Source of the DNA: Capillidium heterosporum
Taxonomy: Eukaryota; Entomophthoromycota; Entomophthoromycetes; Entomophthorales; Capillidiaceae
Assembly (NCBI GenBank): GCA_016630905.1
Contig: WBMQ01000001.1
Span: forward strand, 558,001 to 622,000
Direction of reading: 5' to 3'
DNA length: 64,000 bases
Made by a program: the position numbers and the translations under genes. Of this stretch, positions 46,747 to 59,380 are shown one piece after another. Below the pieces are notes generated by a model, which saw only the letters and a list, made by a program, of their open reading frames with translations, was not told the DNA's origin and did not search any database. The number at the start of each line of letters is the position of its first letter. Positions within the stretch are counted from its first letter, which is position 1.

Positions 46747-47264
46747 TGGTTCAGGAGGGTTCTAGGGTTTAGTTCAGATCAATTTGGTTCAGTTCTTTTG
46801 TTCGGTTCAGATCAGCGCAACTCTCTACTGTTGAGGGATGCCGATTATCAGTTCTACGTTATACTATGCAGGGAGTCTACACTATGCCAATAGCAGAAGA
46901 AATATCAAATGATTCAATACATTTATTTAATAATAACTTAACCTACTACTAAGTTCACTGTGGACCTTATATAGGTGACTTGTCTTTAGTAGTTGGTACT
47001 TAGGATACTAGTAATTGACATTTTCCCTAATCTATCAGTAATACTATTCCTCTTGTTTTCTGGGCATTTGTCATTAACCCAAGAAATGCCAAGGCTGATT
47101 TAGAGACAGTCAATGCTAAATAAAATGCTTAATTCATGCTAAAGAGAAAAGAACTTCTAGCATTGCTAGGATCGATGCCAAACTGGTAATCTATGTGTCT
47201 GGAATGTAAAACTGAATTCTAGTTATTAAGTGAAGCTACAGCTGATTAAAAGGATTTCCTTACA
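46545..47264 (-). mobile_element. LTR-2 (720 bp, right arm)
   Basis: Mirror of 26,670-27,389. Its embedded frame (46,746 downward) differs by one Gly-to-Glu change (MATLEVFL), a G-to-A transition. Confidence 0.85.
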
Positions 47265-47854
47265 AAAAGAAAAAAAGAAAGAGAAAGAGAGAAAAAGAAG
47301 AGGACAAAAGCAGAAAACAAACTACTAAATAAGAAGAAATAGATAGAAGAGTAAAAAGGACAGTGAAAGAACAAGAGGGAAAGAAAAAGAGTTTTTAAAT
47401 TGCTTTTATCAATAGAAGAAAAAAGTGTTTTTAAGCTGGTTTATTAGAATTGTTTGAGACTTTTTTTCTAAGTTTGCTCTAATTGTAGATTAAGTTTGGA
47501 TTAGGTTGATTATAACATTTTAAGGGTTCTTAACCAGAAGTGTTGCAAGAATAAAGCTTTTATATTAGATTTAATTGTAGGGTAATTGCTGCATCTATAT
47601 TAGTCAGCCTACAATATGATATATATGTCATATTCTATACTAAAGAACTTACCAAGTTTAGCTAAACCTACTTGACTAAAAGTCTGAGCTAATGGTTAAA
47701 CACTTAGTAAAGGTAACTAGCTAACAAAAGTTATTGCAATTTTTATTAAAAAAGAAATTAACTAATAGTCTAAGTTTAAAATATAACTTAAATTCAGATT
47801 ATTAAGTAAAGCTATAGCTAATTTAGAAATATTTCTTTATAATTAGATATTTTA

Positions 47855-48876
47855 TATAATAACTCTGATTGTTATAATCCTAATTATTAAATTATAGACC
47901 TATTTCCTTTTTAGATTACCTTTCTCTTTTTATTTTTTACTAATTTTCAAAAAAAATTTGTTTTCTAATTTATAATTATTTTAGTTATAAATCCACTTTA
48001 TATATTAATTATTTTGATTACCTTGATTATAACCTGAAAACTTTAGTAATTAGTAGCATATTAGCTAATTCATACCTTCTAACTATAAAAATATGCTAGT
48101 AATAGCTAATAGAATTACTAGCTCTTTTAAATAAACTTAGTAAATACTCAATTAATCTATAAAGTAGTGAATTGTTAAAGAGGAATCCAATCCTATTAGT
48201 ATTATTACAACTAAGATATCAAAGGAATATTTAAATCCCTCAATGACTACTAAAAGCTAGCATCTTAACAATGTTTCACTTTGCTATTTTTAATAGCTGT
48301 TACTTATCCTCTGTTCCTAGCTATAGCTATTTCTAGCAGTCTGATCTTGTTCTTCATTCCTAAATAAAGTTATCCTTTACTTATACTTTTATTTTCAGTA
48401 TAGTAATACTATATGGTCTAGTCTTTTTATTCTTTTAGCCTTCTACTACCTTTTAACAATTCTTGCTATCCTTAGATCTTATCTCCTTTAGACAATTAAT
48501 GTTATTAATACTATCTATTTCTTTAAACCAATACTGACCTATCAACCAACCTTTACTTTTGACCCTAACACTATAGTACTAATGATTGCACAACTACTAT
48601 CTAGCTGGCCTCTTTTAGTTTAACACTACTTTACTTTCAAGTTCTAACCTATCTCTTTAGTCCTCTTTTGAAACTGGGACTTAACTATCATTGTATAAGT
48701 ACTTCTTATAGTATACCTTCTTTACTTAGCTATCTAGCCAGCCATTTAGAGAATTCAAGCCTTTGTTACTAATACAGTAGTAGACCTTAGTTCAGCTTTT
48801 TCAACCTACTACATCATAAGCTCCTAATATAATGCAATTATTAAATGGATCCAACAATACCTTCCTAGACTTTACA
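47855..48876 (-). mobile_element. R3 solo repeat (right arm)
   Basis: Mirror of 25,058-26,079, with the same imperfect 5-bp flanks. Confidence 0.8.
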
Positions 48877-48898
48877 CTTTATAAAAATAAATAAGGTA

Positions 48899-49372
48899 TA
48901 CTAAATAGTTAATCTTGCTAAGTATTTAATTATTAACTTAGATTTCTAATTAAGTAAGCCTAGTCAAAATTAATAAGTTCTTTAGTATAAGATATAATAT
49001 ATATAGTTGTATTATAGATTGACTAATATAAATAGTAGTTTCTTTATAATCAATAAAAATACCTAAAACTCTAAATTAATATAAACCTATTAGCTAGAAA
49101 TATTTAAAATGTTTAATTAAGTTAATACAAACTTAAATCTATAATTTAAGAAAATTCAAGAATTTCTTCTTTTTGTGCAAGAACTTTAATATACATATAT
49201 TGTAGCTCATAACTTAGCAAAATATAAGACGATTCTTTTCAATCAAAGATGGGAAAGATAAAGACACATAATCAGTAGAATTTTTAGGTAGTAGTGCTAT
49301 TATAAGCTATTTATGAAAATAAAAACCATCCAATCGTTTAATATATAACTTAGCCAAAGAGCTAAATTGACA
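48899..49372 (+). mobile_element. Degraded LTR-4-like copy (right arm)
   Basis: Mirror of 24,562-25,035. Confidence 0.55.
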
Positions 49373-49656
49373 AGGCAGATATATAGCTATTAGTTATAAA
49401 GTTGTTAATAGACGTGATATATATTCTTTTGGAGTTTAAATTTTGAATGATTTTTTTGTATAGGAAATTATAACTTTATTATGCAAATCCAATTCTTGAT
49501 AATAACCAAACCTTCACAATAAATATTAAAGAAGCTAATATAATACTTGCACTATATGACTTTAAATTTCTTAGTTATTACATTCTAAACTATTTTATTA
49601 CTAAAAAAATCAGCAGTGTAGAGTTAAATATTAAAGTCATTAAATCCATAATTTAT

Positions 49657-50866
49657 TCAGAAAATCTTGGTATCATTCAATAGCATAGCCGTGGTAATGT
49701 ATAGATCCTTGCCATTTTGGGGTCCTTCGGAAAAGTTGTTGAACTCAACTATTCAAAATATTAGCATATAATAAGAATAGAATCTACTTTCATCAACTGC
49801 GTTTTGGTTATCGGAGCTATGGAACCTGGATCTAGCTCCTCTAATAAACTCCAAGATAGCAACGTGGAAAGTAGGATCCAAAAGGAATGCAACGCAATTA
49901 AAAGAACCGACAAGACCTTAAAATATTAGCTCCAATTGCAACTATCTATTACCATTTCCACACCCGGACCAGATTATTAGAAAGTCACTATCAAAGTTCG
50001 CGGTATTACATATGCTTCTCACTACAAATCCACAAAGACAGATAAAGCAGAATAGCGGATAAAGGGAGCTACAATATTTAAGGATTATTTGAATTAAAAT
50101 ATTTACATTCTAAGGATAAGCTTTTTGATAAACTTCTGTTGCTTCATAGCGGTATTATCAGTATTTCCCTGTGAAAGCGTACTAACGGACGAGATAGCAT
50201 AGATATTTTTCTGTAGCTTTAAGATGACAAGGGTAACTATGATGAGACAGTAGACCATCGTTATAAGCATAACGAGCACCACGAGGAAAAAGTTTAAAAG
50301 TAGCGACTGAGAGTACGAATAGTTTAAGTAGCAAAGCCCGTCATCATTCTTGCCAAAAAAGCCTAGTCCTATGATTGTTAGTATTTCAAAGTTTGTTACA
50401 TACCTAAAAGCGGAACTGAAAAGCCAAGCGATACGAACAAAGGTAGGCCCCAATAAAGATATTCCCACTTGGGATTGAAGGTTCTATTTTGAACGAATAC
50501 CAGGTGAAGATTGACAGCGATTGCGATGTTCAACAAGCAATATATGATCCGACCAAACAATCGATAAAATCCAAGGAATGTGCAAGTTGATCCGGCAGGA
50601 ACATTATAATTGTAGATACTTACTATGTGATTCGTCAAGTCTACGAAGGCAATACCAGCCTGAAGACGCAAGCTAATTCGATTTACATTGCTCCTATTAT
50701 AATAAACTATATATGATCAGTGCGAAAGTTGATTTGATAGTTGATTACATAAAAATAGCATCAGGAGCAAGGGTACCGCCGACAAGGCAGCACTAACATA
50801 GTTCAAATAGGGAACGACAGCGACGAAAGTCTTTAAAGCTTGACTAGATGGAGGTCTACCTGACAT
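49657..50866 (-). CDS. 7TM receptor, Git3/cAMP-receptor-like (receptor 4), right copy
   Basis: Mirror of 23,068-24,277 (positions sum to 73,934). Six exons, same splice sites, intact frame, 339 aa. The open segments at 50,103-50,468 and 50,396-50,671 give the same residues as the left copy. The start ATG is at 50,866-50,864 and the stop TGA at 49,659-49,657. It is divergent from receptor 3 at 52,686. Confidence 0.88.
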
Positions 50867-52616
50867 TGGTTGTAAAATTCAATTTTGTCTTTAGATTTTG
50901 GTACTGTTCCCATATTTATAGTATTGTCTAAGCGATTGCTTTTTATGAGAAATAAGTTGGTTTTATAGCTTTATGCTGGGGTTATCGGGATAAGATAATG
51001 GGAAATCATATGAAGGTAGCTTTACAAAACAAGGCTCAAAACCTTTGTTCCTACTTAAGGCACTATCTATTTGAGGTAACCTGTTTTATATTCTATCTCA
51101 TCCAAGTTAACTTTATGTAAATTAATTTGCTAAGGTGCGCGACTTAGCAAAAAGCGCCTTTAAAATACATCTGTAAACTCATTGGTTAAAAAATACTTGA
51201 CCTTATGATTAAGTAAGTATCTATTCACAATTTCATTTTTTAGATAAAGCAGTAAGATAAATGGCCTAACCAACCTAATGTAAATATATCTTGAAAACTA
51301 TTGATTTAACTTAAGCAGCTTGGCTTGTAAATTTGACAACCAAGTTGTCAGTTGAATCAAAGCTTGGGGATTGATATGCCTATATTTCATTGCTAGATTT
51401 TTAATTTATACTTTACACCATTAACTCTTACATTTTACCATAAAGTTGGGATGCTTAACTTGATTGCTAAATTAAGGTGGTCTCTTTTCTGAAAGGAGTT
51501 TAAATTTATTAGGACAACATTCATTTAATGTAATAGTTGGTTTATAGCTTTAGTCTTTACTACCTTGTAATTATTTTTTGAATCGCTTGACCCATTAGTA
51601 TATGATATATCGCTGGCTGATTCCATTTAGTAAATTGGAACTTAGATTTGAACTAAGATGACTTAAATACAAAACCTCACTACATACTTATATTTAAAAT
51701 GAACGTATTTATAAAGCATTTAATATTTAAATTAAATTTAAAAAAGAATAGGTATACAATTGAAAAGATATTTGTAATAGCTTTAATATTTTTGAGATCA
51801 AATTTCAGTTTGAATAGATAGGTATGCAGAGGCCATTTAATACAATTAGTTAAGTACTATTTACTAAACTGCAGAATACTATGGGTTTTACTATATATGT
51901 TAATCAGGTTTTATAATCCAGCTAAGGTAGCTCTAAACCTATACCAGATATACTCACTAATTTGAAGGCATTTAGCGAAAAAAAGTAAGCCAATAGCATC
52001 TCAAAAATACCTAATCCAGATAGGCATTGCCTTTTATATAAAAAGAATGCAGCGGAGTATAACTTGTTGAATTCTACACATCTTGTTTTTTGCTAACTCG
52101 TCAAACCTGTACTCAGATAGCTTAGTAGAAACCTTAAGTATATCAGGTTTAGCTAATTAAAAGTTATCTTAAATTATTCAAATCTATGAGATGATGGGAT
52201 TAAAATTACCTGTATGAAAAATGCTTGTTCTCGAATGTATCTCCTAAAACTATAATAGCTATTTCAAGTTTTCACTCAAATATACATTATAATGATAACC
52301 TACAAGCCTTATGAACAGATCACTTGTCATATATATAAAGTATACCGAGTTTCAGTAGCTAAGATGAACTTTTCTAGCAGGAATACCTACGAAAAGAACT
52401 AATTTTTCCTTTGAATTAGCATTCTTTTATTTTAAATACATTCTTTAAAACAATTTAGAATCATCGAGTTATATGATGCCTTATACTTGGAACGGACCCT
52501 CCAGTTCATTAAACTTCAATATATCTCAATAGGTTTAAAGTCAATGGGCTATGTAAATTTTTTCAATTATATATATTAGTTCAAAAAGTAATTTATGACT
52601 AAAGAGCCAAAAATTA
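50867..52616. other. Shared intergenic region of the right receptor pair
   Basis: Mirror of 21,250-23,012. AT-rich with no gene seen. It contains the TATA of receptor 4 (about 50,912-50,921, minus). Confidence 0.55.
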
Positions 52617-52626
52617 GTATAAATAC
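52617..52626 (+). promoter_or_regulatory. TATA box of receptor 3
   Basis: GTATAAATAC, 59 bp before the ATG at 52,686. Differs by two bases from the CTATAAATAT of the other receptors. Confidence 0.55.
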
Positions 52627-52685
52627 CTGCTGAATTTCTCCAAATCATTAAACTCCAAAACTCTATCGGCTTCAACTAACAATCC

Positions 52686-53975
52686 ATGTCCAATAAACCA
52701 CCATCTAGTCCAGCGTTAACGACTTTTGTTGCCGTCGTTCCCTATTTGAATTATGTTAGCGCCACCTTATCGGCAGTACCTTTGCTTCTGATGTTAATAC
52801 TATGTATCCAATTATCCATTGAATTCTAGTGCTAACTATCGCTAGGTTTTTACAATAGAAATTTACTAAACCGTGTCACTCTGCGTCTTCAAGCTGGGAT
52901 CGCTTTCATAGACCTGACAAATCATATTGTTAGTATTTACAACTACAATGTTGCAGCCGGGTCTACTTGTAATTTCCTAGGGTTCTACCGCTTTTTTGGT
53001 CGCATCATTTATTGCTTGATGAACATATCAATTGCCGCTAACCTTCATCTGGTATTCATAAAGAACAAACAGTTCAATATTAAGTGGGAATACATTTACT
53101 GGGGGCTGCCTATATTCGTATCGTTTAGCATTTCGCTTCCGCTTTTTGGTATGTTTCAAAATTTTAAGCACTAACGATTTTAGTATTAGGCTATTTTGGC
53201 AAGAACACCGACGGACTTTGCTATTTAAACTATGGGTATCCTAAGTCGCAGGCTCTAAACGTTATTTTTGTGATAGGCACTATGCTTATAACAATGATTT
53301 ACTGCTTGTACGTTGCAGTCCATATGATTATAAAGCTGCAAGAGTATATTAAAGTTATTGCTGCCAACGCCCACAACGCTACCGGTGAATTCATTAAGAG
53401 CGCCATTGGAGGGAGATACAACTTTAAAAAATTTCATCGAAAACTTATTTTTAGAGTGTAGTTCTTTGATTCAATCAAAATTAATAACCTTTGATAGTGC
53501 CCTCTACCCATTGTTCTGTTTCATCTGCCTTTGTGGGTTCGTTGTAAGGAGTATTTGTAATTTGGCTAACGTGGACAACGATGCTTTAATCATTTGGTCT
53601 GGCTGCGGAAATGGTATCTTATACTCGTCAACCAAGCTAACTTTTCTAGGACTTGTTGGCTTATTTAATTGTGCTGCTTTTTTGCTTGATCCGACCTTTC
53701 ATATTGTGTTTTTAAAGATGATGAACGGAATCAAAGATCGATATGCAGCTTGGAGAGGTAAGAACGACCGGAAATACGATAGTAAGTTTATTTGATACTG
53801 ATGGCTATTAATTAATAAATAAGTCGAACTTAGATCCACCGATACTCTTACTGGCAACGAAACTATTGCTAGCCAGATTATCAGAATTGAAGAAACTACC
53901 GAGGTTATTGAAGGTGGTGAAATTACCGAAAGCTCCGGTTCTGATGAGTTTTTGGAAGAAACCAGGCATTTATAA
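52686..53975 (+). CDS. 7TM receptor, Git3/cAMP-receptor-like (receptor 3, TRHL type, 364 aa), right copy
   Basis: Exons 52686-52803, 52846-53148, 53184-53457, 53498-53613, 53650-53781, 53824-53975; introns 42, 35, 40, 36 and 42 bp. Total 1,095 nt, 364 codons plus stop. Intron 3 starts GTAGTT rather than the GTAAGT of receptor 2. The protein has seven hydrophobic segments, Cys81 in TM3 (TCNFLGFYR) and Cys153 in the second outer loop. TM6 LYPLFCFICLCGF and TM7 VGLFNCAAFLLDP resemble the Git3 C-terminal half. The last exon encodes an acidic, Thr-rich tail ending FLEETRHL, like receptor 2. The start was chosen because MSNKPPSSPA aligns with the other receptors. Ligand and coupling are unknown. 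Confidence 0.88.
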
Positions 53976-54741
53976 CATATCTTTAATAAACTATACTTAG
54001 TATTTTAATTTGTTTCTTGTATATTGATTGCTTTCAAGCTAATAAATTTTAATTTCTTGTAACACCTACTTTCGATGGATTTGTAAATAATGAGAGAAGA
54101 CAGCTGATTTATCAACGACCAACTTATGCTTTATATCGCTTTAAATACAGTGCCTAGTCTACCTGTCATTATTTTACTTTAGTACCTTAAGATATTGCTG
54201 TAGCAACCTACAAACTTTATGTTACAATTAGTCAAAAAATTGATTTCGATAAGGCTTAGTATCAGTTGGCTTTCATATAAGATAGACAGCTAACCTTTAG
54301 CATATTTAGAGTAGTGTAATAAACTAAAGTCTTCTACTTAACTATATTTTGATAAATCGATCACTGGTCATCAGGGGCATTAAACTCAATCAATCTGAAT
54401 GCAAAAAGTTGGTAAATATTTCTCTGGTCAGAATCTTTCCTCACCTTTTTTAAAGTTTTGGAGGGAAGATTCCGATTAGAGAAGTTATGTAAATGTATGA
54501 TTGAACAGAAACGTGGACAATAAAAACTTATTTTTAATGTCCAGAATTATATAACAATCGAATATATGAGCTCTAACCTATTTAATTTAATTTTATACTT
54601 GGGAATGAAAATATTATTTGAGAAGATATGTCTCCTACCTTCTCATTCCAACCTCTAGGAACTTTAAGAAGCATCTAGAGCATATTTATTCTTCTCCTTA
54701 TGCTTTATTCCGAATAAAAATTTTGATTTTAAAAATTCATT
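53976..54741. other. 3' flank of receptor 3 (right), no gene seen
   Basis: Mirror of 19,194-19,959. Confidence 0.5.
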
Positions 54742-54785
54742 TTATACTAATAGTCATGTTATCACTATTACTATATCATATCACC

Positions 54786-54847
54786 TCCGTTCCAATTTAA
54801 TTTACCATAAATATAGAGAAAATGTGGCAAGTTTTAATTGGAACGGA
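54786..54847. repeat. 12-bp inverted repeat with 38-bp loop (copy C)
   Basis: Same arms and loop as at 11,386-11,447 and 19,088-19,149. Confidence 0.85.
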
Positions 54848-56274
54848 AGCAGCTCGAACTTTTGTTATAGAGCTTTAAGACTATATATGTGAATTATGTA
54901 CATATTATCAACTACCTAATAGAGGGCTATAGTAGCCTTATAATTTAGAATACAGTTGTTTGATACTAAAAATTCCCATCAGTTTAAAACAAATAGGACG
55001 CTGCTGCTAATTGAAAACAGTACTGTCCAAATTATTTTGTACAGAAAGGAGCAAGTAGGAAGTCAAATCTGCTTTACTCATTTTCAAAAATATAAAAATT
55101 TTTCCATAAACTAGGTGTTGGATGTAGTTTTTGGGAGTCATAGATTTCAGATATATATTCGAAATCCAGACCAATCTGACTTACATATAGCATGTGATAT
55201 ATGCAGGGGAATCTTGCAGACTTTGTCTCTACAATAGCCTATTCGAATCAAACCTCTATACAAAATGTTACTCCATTAACCAGACAACTTTGGATATAAA
55301 AATATGTTAACTATATTGAAGGTTAGTGTTCCTATTTAATAATATGGCTTTAAATCACACCTATAGGTTCAATTTCTTTAAAAACCAAATAAGCCTTTCA
55401 ATAGATTTTGAAAGTTTATTAAGCATGCCAAGTTATCTTTAATTAATGAATCTTTTTACAGACCAATTAACTTGAAGAGACTTTCTTATAAATAAGCTGC
55501 TGTATAGTAAGAAATGTACTAAAGCTATGATAATGGGAATATATATAAAGTACCTATTCACTCTACTTTAAATATTTAAAAACTTTGCAAACCATTCGAA
55601 CTACAACCAACTACAGTATACCGAATTTAATTTATTGGGCTCCAAAAAGGATAAACTAAGTTTCTTTTCAATGCATGCTTTTTGTTCTTAATTTTTTCTA
55701 TACTTTTTAAATTCTATTGTATATTGCAAAGGGCGGAGTTATAAAATGACAAAGTAGAAAGATCCGCATTTCCAAATACAATTAATCCAAAAAAGTTTAT
55801 TTAAAAACCATTTGTCCAAAATAAGATAAATTCGAAATTTTCTTTAAATATGCTCAGGAATATATCACTAAATTCAATATAGTAACAGTAAGAAAAGCAT
55901 AGGCTTATGTAACCATAGCTTATCAAAATTTTAATCAAGCCACCTGATACTGCCTGTTGAAAGTTGAGATATCTTAAGTGAGTTTGAATTAGATGTTCAA
56001 TACTTGTGAGTGAATTATACTAGATTTATCAAAGGTCCAGTCAGACTATCATTAGTCATTTTCCCGATTGGCTAGAACAAAAAATTTACAAGCTTGATTC
56101 TATAAAAAGCTACATAGAGATTTATAATCAATATCCATAATAGTTTGTTCTAGAAATTGTTTGTTGAATCGACATTCTTGAACTGTTCAAAGAAAGACTA
56201 ATTTCAAATATTCAAGACTGCTTTTCTAAAATCACTCAACATTCAACAACACCAACATTATAATTTGAGAATAA

Positions 56275-57707
56275 ATGTCTGAATAGCTTTACCAAAGCAA
56301 CCTGTTAAGAATGTTTAATCTTGTTGTCTTATATCCAAACTATATTAGCATTGTGCTGTCTTTGATACTGCTTATCTTGATGACTCTCCTACTTAACTAA
56401 TTAGTGAATTTACCTCTATACTAGCTGTAACTAGCCATCTACAGATAAGATACAATAAATCAAGTTAGTCTATGTCTTCAAACTAGAATAGTCTTAGTAG
56501 ATCTAATAAACCATGTTGGCTGGTCGCCCTCGCTGAGTGTTTGACCACTGGCTCGGACTTCCAGTCGAGTGGGTTCGGCCGAACTTGGTGAGTCCTTCGG
56601 CATGGGACGTGACATGTGTATCGTGTTGTGGGCTGACTAATATAGATGCGGCAACTGCCCTACAATTAAATCTAATATAAAAGCTTTATTCTTGCAACAC
56701 TTCTGGTTAGGAACCCTTAAAACGTTATAATCAACCTAACCCAAACTTAATCTACAATTAGGGCGAACTCAAAAGAAAGGTCCCAAACAATTCTGATAAA
56801 CCGACTCAGAAACTCTCTTTTCCTCTATTGATGAAAGCGATCCAGAAACTCTTTTTCTTTCCCTCTTGTTCTTTCACCGTCCTTTTTGTCCTCCTATCTG
56901 CTTCTTCTTGTTTGGTGGTCTGTTTCCCGTTTTTGTCCTCTTCTTATCCTCTCTCTCTTTTTTCTCTCTGTCTCTCTTCTCTCTGTCTCTTCTTTCTCTG
57001 TCCGTCTTTTTTCTCTGTCTCTTCTTTCTCTGTCCGTCTTTTTTTCTCTTTTCTTTTCCTCCTTTGTCCTCCTTATATGGTAGATCCGAAACAAGGCATA
57101 ATTTGGAGGCTTGTCAGTGAACTCTTTTCTTAATGAACCGGAGAGTCACTATCCTAATTACTGCTGTCCGCCTCCGCATTTTGGATTCACTTTCTCTACA
57201 AGTCAACCATCAGAGAAATCCGGCATTAAGTCCGAAATCCCAAACTTACCTTCTCAATAGAAATCGGTCTTAGGTAATTTGAGCACTTCGCTATTAGTTA
57301 GAATATATACTAATGAATGGTAGGTATTTCAAAGCGCAGGGATGAATATGTAACTGTATCATCCCAAAATGCTCTGTCCAGTAGTAGCCAAATCGTAGGT
57401 TTCTTATGAAAAATTGATGTTCCAATGTTCGACACCCAACTTAGCCTGAGAGCTAAGTTGACAAACCATATTGTCAGTAGCCATTACTATACTGCCAAAG
57501 CTAATCCTATTTGTAGCTTTTTAGGATTTTACTGAGTTTTTAATAAGATTTACTGATTTTTGAATATTGCTATTACTGCAAACCTCTAGCTAGTATTCCT
57601 AGAAGGTAAGTACTTTAAGCCTTAGTAGGAGTACTTATGCTAGAGAGTTTCCATATTCATCTTTTAGTTTCTTAATCCTATCTTATAGTAATATATAAAG
57701 TATTAAG
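56275..57707 (+). pseudogene. Decayed 7TM receptor, 5' half (copy C), split by LTR-1
   Basis: Begins at ATG 56,275 with the same MSE-stop-LYQ start as copies A and B. It is interrupted at AACCA (56,513) by a young LTR-1 and resumes at 57,469. It ends at the old minus-strand LTR-1 at 57,708. Confidence 0.8.
56514..57463 (+). mobile_element. Young solo LTR-1 (950 bp, TSD AACCA), right arm only
   Basis: Full ends, CpG sites largely intact, AACCA at 56,509-56,513 and 57,464-57,468. The longer size comes from an expanded pyrimidine tract with a 32-bp tandem repeat (about 56,980-57,045). It is absent from the same site in blocks A and B, so it inserted after the duplications. Confidence 0.93.
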
Positions 57708-58663
57708 TGTTAACTTAGCTCTCAGGCTAAGTTAGGTGTTAAACACTGGAACATTTATTTTTTGTAAGAAACCTATAATTTAGCTACTACTAAACAGAGT
57801 ATTTTGGGGTAATACAGTTACATATTCATCCCTGCACTTTGAAATACCTACCATTCATTAGTATATATTATAACTAATAGTGAAGTGCTCAAATTACTTA
57901 AGACTAATTTCTATTAAGAAGGTAAGTTTGGGATTTTGAACTTAATTGTTGGAAAATGTCTATAAGAAACGTTCACCAGCTAAGGTTAGCCAGGAAGCAA
58001 CAGTAGCCAGGACTCCATAAAGGCTAAGAATGTTAACCATAAAGTTATATAAGAAGGAAGCTCATGCTTAGAGCCTAATCCAGAAATGGTAGGCAGATAG
58101 GAATACTCCAAGAGTAGCCATCAGGCTAAGGAGCACAGTTGGGTTCATTAATTCAGAAGGGTTCTAGAGTTTAGTTCAGATCAATTTGGTTCAGTTCTAT
58201 TGTTTGGTTTAGATTAGTGCAACTCTCTACTGTTGAGGGATACCAATTATCAGTTCTACATTATACTATGCAGAAAGTCTATACTATGCCAATAGCAGAA
58301 GAAATATCAAATGATTCAATACATTTATTTAATAATAACTTAACCTCCTACTAAGTTCACCATGGGTCTTATATAGGTAACTTGTCCTTAGTAGTTAGTC
58401 CTTTGAGTACTGGTAATTGACGTTTTCCCTAATCCTTCAGTAATACTATTCCTCTTATTTTCTGGGCATTTATCATTAACCCAAGAAATGCCAAGATTGA
58501 TTTAAAGACTGTCAATGCTAAATAAAATGCTTAATTCATGCTAAAGAGAAAAGAACTTCTAGCATTGCTAAAATCAATGCCAAACTAGTAATCTATGTGT
58601 CCAGAATGTAAAACTAAATTCTAGTTAAGTAAAACTACAGCTGATTAAAAGGATTTTCTTACA
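57708..58663 (-). mobile_element. Old LTR-1 fragment with LTR-2 (copy C)
   Basis: LTR-1 3' part 57,708-57,946, then minus-oriented LTR-2 57,947-58,663 (717 bp) ending TTTTCTTACA. From about 58,300 the LTR-2 resembles the better preserved LTR-2 at 46.9 kb rather than copies A and B. Confidence 0.83.
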
Positions 58664-58947
58664 ATAATTCTATTAACTACTACTAGTGCATTTCCATAGT
58701 TGGAAGGTATAGATTAGCTAATGTGCTGCTAATTACTAGAGTTTTCAGGTTATAGTTAAGTTTAAGAAAATAATAAAGGTAATCAAAATAATTGATATGT
58801 GGGGTAGATTTATAACTAAGATAGTTATGAATTGGAAAATAAAAAAAGAATTTGAAAATTAGTAAAAAGTAGAAAGAGGAGGGAAATCTAAAAAAAAAAT
58901 AGATCTATGACCTAATAATCAGAATTGTAATAACCAGAATTGTTACA
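58664..58947 (+). mobile_element. R3 3' part
   Basis: Matches the last 280 bp of R3, ending AACCAGAATTGTTACA. It abuts the LTR-2 end on the left. Confidence 0.75.
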
Positions 58948-59380
58948 CTACCTTTTGACAATCCTTGCTACCTTTAGATCTTATTTCCTTTAAGCAATTA
59001 ATATTACTGATACTGTCTATTCTTTTAAACTAATATTGATCTATTAACCAATCTCTACTTTTGATCCTAATACTGTAGCACTAATAGTTATGCAACTACT
59101 ACTTAGCTAGCCCCCTTTAATTTAGCACCACTTTACTTTCTAGTCCTAACCTATCTTTCTAGTTTCTTTCTAAAACTGGAACTTGACTACCATTGTATAG
59201 GTACTTCTTATAGTGTACCTTCTTTACTTAGCTATCCAGCCAGCTATTTAGAGAATTCAAGCCTTTGTTACTAATATAATAGTAGGCCTTAGTTTAGCTT
59301 TCCTAACCTACTATGTTATAAGTTCCCAATATAATACAATTATTGACTGGATTCAGTAATACCTTTCTGGACCTTATACA
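58948..59380 (-). mobile_element. R3 5' part, inverted
   Basis: Matches the first half of R3 in reverse and ends CTTATACA (R3 start TGTATAAGG on the minus strand). It joins the plus-strand R3 piece head-on, so an R3 has been broken and inverted, or two copies have recombined. Confidence 0.7.

Larger units (their letters stand above)
46108..47726 (-). mobile_element. Old LTR-1 interrupted by LTR-2 (right arm)
   Basis: Mirror of 26,208-27,826. Confidence 0.85.
37599..58305 (-). repeat. Right arm of the 20-kb palindrome
   Basis: Inverted copy of about 16,580-36,333. The only large difference is the solo LTR-1 at 56,514-57,463. Small differences include a Gly-to-Glu change in the LTR-2 frame (46.7 kb versus 27.2 kb) and homopolymer length changes near 29.8/44.1 kb. 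Confidence 0.95.
54742..58305 (+). repeat. Duplicated block, copy C
   Basis: A direct match to block A and mirror of block B. It carries an extra solo LTR-1 inside the receptor pseudogene. The match ends inside an LTR-2 at about 58,290-58,310, after which the LTR-2 sequence is of a less decayed variant. Confidence 0.92.
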
